From an uncultured Sphingomonas sp. (lineage in GTDB: Bacteria > Pseudomonadota > Alphaproteobacteria > Sphingomonadales > Sphingomonadaceae), in the NCBI GenBank assembly GCA_913775025.1, contig CAJYJW010000231.1, positions 1 to 35,335 on the forward strand: 35,335 bases of DNA, given 5' to 3'. Made by a program: the position numbers and the translations under genes. Positions 32,972 to 35,335 of the stretch are shown one piece after another. Position 1 is the first letter of the stretch, and every line of letters begins with the position of its first letter. The notes beneath the pieces are model-generated. The model was not told where the DNA came from and made no database searches. It worked only from the letters and a program-made list of their open reading frames with translations.

Positions 32972-33471
32972 CGCAGACGCATCCGCCGCCAGGGCCGCCA
33001 CAGGGCGACGACCGCCGCCGGCGGCCCTTCCTCGTCCGCCTCGTCGCGGTGCGCGTAGAGATGCGCCACCAGCCGCAGGATCCCCTGCCGCAGTGGGTCG
33101 GGCAGGCCCGCCGCATCGGCCGAAATGCCCGCCTCCACAATGACGACGGCACGCCCCGAACCCGGCACGCGCACCCATCCGTCGCTTCTCGCGTCGATAT
33201 CGATCGCATAGCTGTCCACCGGCAAAACGATGGGCACGCCAGTGATCGATACCCCCTCCACCTTGGTGATCGCTCGCACCGGCGTCGTCCGCAGCCGCCG
33301 CCATTCGCCGGACGCAGCGACCGTTTCCATAACGGTCCGCGCGATCAGCACCTGGCCGATGAATTGCTCGCAAAGCGTTGTCGCCGTCACGATCAACCGC
33401 GTGATAAGCGCGTCTTCCGCCGCATCCTCGATCCGTAGATAGGCCTTCGCCTCCTCAAGGGTCGCCGCCAT
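32968..33471 (-). CDS. GTA gp6-like head-tail connector
   Basis: A 167-residue connector of the HK97 gp6/DUF3199-like type. It starts M-A-A-T-L-E-E-A-K-A-Y-L-R-I-E-D-x-x-E-D-A-L-I-T-R-L-I-V-T-A-T-T-L-C-E, typical of phage gp6-like proteins that form the ring under the portal. The C-terminus has the L-P-x-P-L-R-Q-G-I-L-R-L-V-A-H-L-Y-x-H-R-D helix. I place the start at 33471 because it shares one base with the preceding stop (TGATG). The longer open frame to 33798 runs through the coding sequence of the small adaptor gene in another frame. Confidence 0.87.
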   Translation of the reverse strand: MAATLEEAKAYLRIEDAAEDALITRLIVTATTLCEQFIGQVLIARTVMETVAASGEWRRLRTTPVRAITKVEGVSITGVPIVLPVDSYAIDIDARSDGWVRVPGSGRAVVIVEAGISADAAGLPDPLRQGILRLVAHLYAHRDEADEEGPPAAVVALWRPWRRMRLR

Positions 33472-33752
33472 CAGCCGGTGCCTCCCACCCGCACCGCGAA
33501 GCCGCGTGTCGCCACGCCGCCATCGGCGAACGTCGCGTGGCCCTGCACGCGATAGGTGCCGCCGGCCACGCCGCCGGTCAGCGTTGTGCGCGTCACCGTA
33601 TCGCCGGTCACGCGCACCGCCACGTCGAGCCCGCCCGGCTCGGCTGGCGTAATGCTCCAGTCGCTGGCCGTCAGCCGGCGGCCGTTCAGCGCCCCGCCCC
33701 AATCGACCAGATAGTCGAGCGGGCGCTCGGGATGCTTGGGGTAGATCGTCAT
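33471..33752 (-). CDS. Small GTA beta-rich adaptor protein, fibre-tail-adaptor-like
   Basis: A 93-residue protein, M-T-I-Y-P-K-H-P-E-R-P-L-D-Y at the start, then alternating strands ending T-R-G-F-A-V-R-V-G-G. It resembles small beta-sandwich 'phage fibre-tail adaptor' proteins (lambda-like Gp77 type), though I am not certain. It lies between the major capsid and connector genes, a place empty in RcGTA. Its stop overlaps the connector start by one base. An 84-bp gap with a strong hairpin precedes it. Confidence 0.7.
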   Translation of the reverse strand: MTIYPKHPERPLDYLVDWGGALNGRRLTASDWSITPAEPGGLDVAVRVTGDTVTRTTLTGGVAGGTYRVQGHATFADGGVATRGFAVRVGGTG

Positions 33753-33785
33753 CGCCGTCTCCGCTCGGGCGGTGGAAAAGGGGCA

Positions 33786-33818
33786 GGGGCGCGGCCAAGG
33801 GGATGAAAACCGCGCCCC
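33786..33818 (-). promoter_or_regulatory. Hairpin after the GTA capsid gene
   Basis: Nine perfect GC-rich pairs (GGGGCGCGG / CCGCGCCCC) with a 15-nt loop lie 18 bases after the capsid stop and are followed on the minus strand by TGCCCCTTTTCC. It could be a weak terminator or mRNA-stabilising structure that lowers expression of the downstream head-tail genes relative to the capsid gene. Confidence 0.5.
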
Positions 33819-33836
33819 CGCGTCTCTCGCCGTCGC

Positions 33837-34973
33837 TTACGCGGCGGAGAACTTCATCAGCTTGATCGCCTCCGAATTGGCCACCGCCCCGCCGATCCGC
33901 TTGGCGGCGTAGAAGTGGACGAACGGCTTGTTGCTGAAGGGATCGCGCAGAATCTGCGTCTCGGTGCGCTCGGCGATCACATAGCCGGCGGCGAAGTTAC
34001 CGAAGGCGATCGCATAGCTGTTCGCCGCGATGTCCGGCATGTCCTCGGCCTCCACGATGGGATAGCCCAGCAGCGTGTCGGGCCGCCCTTCGGTCAGCCC
34101 CGGCTGCCACAGGAACGCGCCGTCCGCCGACTTGAACTTGCGGATCACGGTCAGCGTCGCCGAATTCATCACGAACGACGCGCCCTGCCGATAGGGGGAG
34201 CGCAGCGACTGGATCAGGTCGATCAGCCGGTCTTGCGGGCTGGTGCCGGGGAAGCCCGCCGCCTGCCCGCTCGGCAGATACTGGATCGTGCCGAACGCGC
34301 GGACGCCATCCGCCTCCGCCGTGATCGTGCCGGCCAGAAAACCCTTGGGCTTGTTGACGCCGTTGCCGTTCACGAAGGCGGCACCTTCGGCCCGGGCGAA
34401 TTCGGTCGCCACCTCGCGCGCCAGCCAGTCCTCCACGTCGAAAGCGGCATCGTCCAGCATCGCCTGCGTGGCGGCCGGATTGGCGTAAAGCTCGCCCATC
34501 GGCGGCGCGATCTCCTGAAAGCGCGGGCTGTCGGTCTCCGGCCGCCCCGCCGTCTCGGCGACCCAGCCGGATGCCACGCCGCCCGTCGTCACCAGCTTGC
34601 GGTAGCCCGCCGTCCCGACCTTCACCACGTTGGCGATGCTGCGGATCGGCGAGATCGCCTTCAGGGTCGCATCGATCATCGCGTCGATTTCGCGCGGCAC
34701 GGCATAGCCGCCCGTCTCGCCGGCGGTAATGGCGAGGCTCTTCAATTCCACCCCCGTCTCCGCGCCACGCCGCAGATAGGCGTCGACGAACGCCTTGCGT
34801 TCGGGCGACACATCCGCCTTCGCGCCGGACAGCGCCGGCCGCGCCGCCGCCACCGCGCGGGCATCCATCCGCGCCTTCATCGCGCCCAGCTCGGCACGCA
34901 GTTCCGCCACCTCGTCGATGCGCGCCACCGCCTCGAAGCTGTCCTCCAGCGCATCCGATTTCACTTCGTACAT
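33837..34973 (-). CDS. GTA major capsid protein (HK97 fold, gp5-like)
   Basis: A 378-residue HK97-type capsid protein. The first roughly 100 residues form a charged coiled-coil delta domain (R-I-D-E-V-A-E-L-R-A-E-L-G-A-M-K-A-R-M). The core follows with G-G-Y-A-V-P-R-E-I-D, S-P-I-R-S-I-A-N-V-V, G-W-V-A-E-T-A-G-R-P, F-V-N-G-N-G-V-N-K-P-K-G-F-L and the conserved end Y-A-I-A-F-G-N-F. The prohead protease encoded just upstream is expected to remove the delta domain during head maturation. GGGAG lies six bases before the ATG at 34973. It is separated from the protease by 12 bp. Confidence 0.95.
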   Translation of the reverse strand: MYEVKSDALEDSFEAVARIDEVAELRAELGAMKARMDARAVAAARPALSGAKADVSPERKAFVDAYLRRGAETGVELKSLAITAGETGGYAVPREIDAMIDATLKAISPIRSIANVVKVGTAGYRKLVTTGGVASGWVAETAGRPETDSPRFQEIAPPMGELYANPAATQAMLDDAAFDVEDWLAREVATEFARAEGAAFVNGNGVNKPKGFLAGTITAEADGVRAFGTIQYLPSGQAAGFPGTSPQDRLIDLIQSLRSPYRQGASFVMNSATLTVIRKFKSADGAFLWQPGLTEGRPDTLLGYPIVEAEDMPDIAANSYAIAFGNFAAGYVIAERTETQILRDPFSNKPFVHFYAAKRIGGAVANSEAIKLMKFSAA

Positions 34974-34985
34974 GCAAGTCTCCCG

Positions 34986-35335
34986 TCAGGCTTCGGTCGT
35001 GGAAAGATCGGCAACCGCGTGCACGCGCGCGCCCGGTTGCATCGGAAAGGTGACGAGCGAGACCTCGACGAGATCAAGGTCGCGCAACTCGCGCACGGCG
35101 CCCACGTCGGCGTCGCGCACGCGGTATCCAAAGCTCAGGCCGCGCACCGCGCCGTCGCGCAGCAGCGCCGCCGCCTCGCGCCCCGCTGCGGAGGTTTCGG
35201 AAAGGCGGCCGATCACACGCAGGCCGCGCGCATCCTCGGCGATATGCTCGATCCGGCCGATCGGCTTGGCCGGGGCATGCTGCCACAGCAGCGGCACGCC
35301 CTCGGGCCCCGCCGCCACCGCGCGTGCGAAAGCGC
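34986..35335 (-). CDS. HK97-family prohead protease (gp4-like), 5' part beyond window
   Basis: The visible C-terminal part, about 116 residues, shows the family pattern P-L-L-W-Q-H with P-I-G-R-I-E near its beginning and the S-F-G-Y-R and V-S-L-V-T-F-P-M motifs near the end. The His and Ser match the catalytic residues of HK97 gp4 proteases. The frame stays open to the right edge of the window, so the N-terminus is outside. It precedes the major capsid gene as in RcGTA g4-g5. Confidence 0.9.
   Translation of the reverse strand, partial: AFARAVAAGPEGVPLLWQHAPAKPIGRIEHIAEDARGLRVIGRLSETSAAGREAAALLRDGAVRGLSFGYRVRDADVGAVRELRDLDLVEVSLVTFPMQPGARVHAVADLSTTEA

Larger units (their letters stand above)
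24401..35335 (-). other. Gene transfer agent (GTA) structural cluster, RcGTA-like, partial
   Basis: Sixteen consecutive minus-strand genes follow the order of the Rhodobacter capsulatus GTA from prohead protease (g4) to the g15-type tail protein, most with 1-8 base overlaps. The families GTA-gp10, gp13 (DUF2163) and gp14 (NlpC/P60) are typical of GTAs and rare together in active phages. Base composition matches the host and no integrase, repressor, lysis or replication gene was found, which favours a domesticated GTA over an active prophage. Terminase and portal (g2, g3) should lie beyond the right edge. Confidence 0.88.

Noticed and set aside
24401-35335. Active prophage instead of GTA
   Set aside because: Visible genes follow the GTA order with GTA-specific families; no lysis, repressor, integrase or replication genes were seen and base composition matches the host. 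The part beyond the right edge could still change this view.

Overview
The window looks like chromosomal DNA of a high-GC alphaproteobacterium of the Sphingomonas group. The basis is the overall protein resemblance, the Ala/Pro-rich N-terminal extension on ribosomal protein S9, a large TonB-dependent receptor, the DUF3297 and PHA-system small proteins, and a gene-transfer-agent (GTA) cluster of the Rhodobacter/Sphingomonad type. This is recognition from memory, not a database result. Most of the DNA is densely coding. No CRISPR array, insertion sequence, integrase or rRNA gene was seen.

Left third (1-12.6 kb) is housekeeping and envelope genes. It holds a truncated tlyA, an RBBP9-like hydrolase convergent with dxs (isoprenoid precursor synthesis), a zur-merC pair behind a candidate Zur operator, ctaA (heme A synthase), the rplM-rpsI ribosomal operon with a leader hairpin and a strong terminator, a DUF2306 membrane protein, a metallophosphoesterase, an OmpA-like lipoprotein-sized protein, a YdiY-like outer-membrane protein, a small PHA-system protein, a 2H phosphoesterase, a histone-deacetylase-like hydrolase and a glutathione transferase. 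The 375-bp gap at 11599-11973 is not empty. On the minus strand it carries what looks like a roughly 60-nt small RNA: a hairpin, an unpaired anti-Shine-Dalgarno-like stretch, and a perfect intrinsic terminator. A sequence matching the PhaR (polyhydroxyalkanoate regulator) consensus overlaps its putative promoter. This resembles the MmgR/alpha-r8 sRNA family of rhizobia.

Middle (12.6-24.2 kb): lepA, a tRNA-Pro(CGG) with a clear promoter, a TonB-dependent receptor, a locally AT-rich gap, a heparinase II/III-like protein coupled to rpe, a PAP2 phosphatase, an EEP-family phosphatase/nuclease, DUF3297, a bidirectional terminator and an OmpA-type porin with a pure (CCG)15 proline-linker tract.

Right third (24.4-35.3 kb) is a minus-strand, tightly overlapping GTA structural cluster that runs off the right edge. 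In transcription order it holds the prohead protease (partial), major capsid, a small adaptor, head-tail connector, head closure, a 63-aa unknown, tail terminator, major tail protein, gp10, tail chaperone, a short tape measure, a large gp12-type protein, gp13, an NlpC/P60 peptidase (gp14), a gp15-type tail protein and a DUF2793 protein. Relative to the Rhodobacter GTA, the gp15-like protein appears to lack its TIM-barrel insert, while the gp12-like protein has gained a roughly 560-residue N-terminal part with a barrel-like glycosidase look. Two extra small genes are also inserted in the head-tail region. The tail tip of this GTA therefore seems remodelled.
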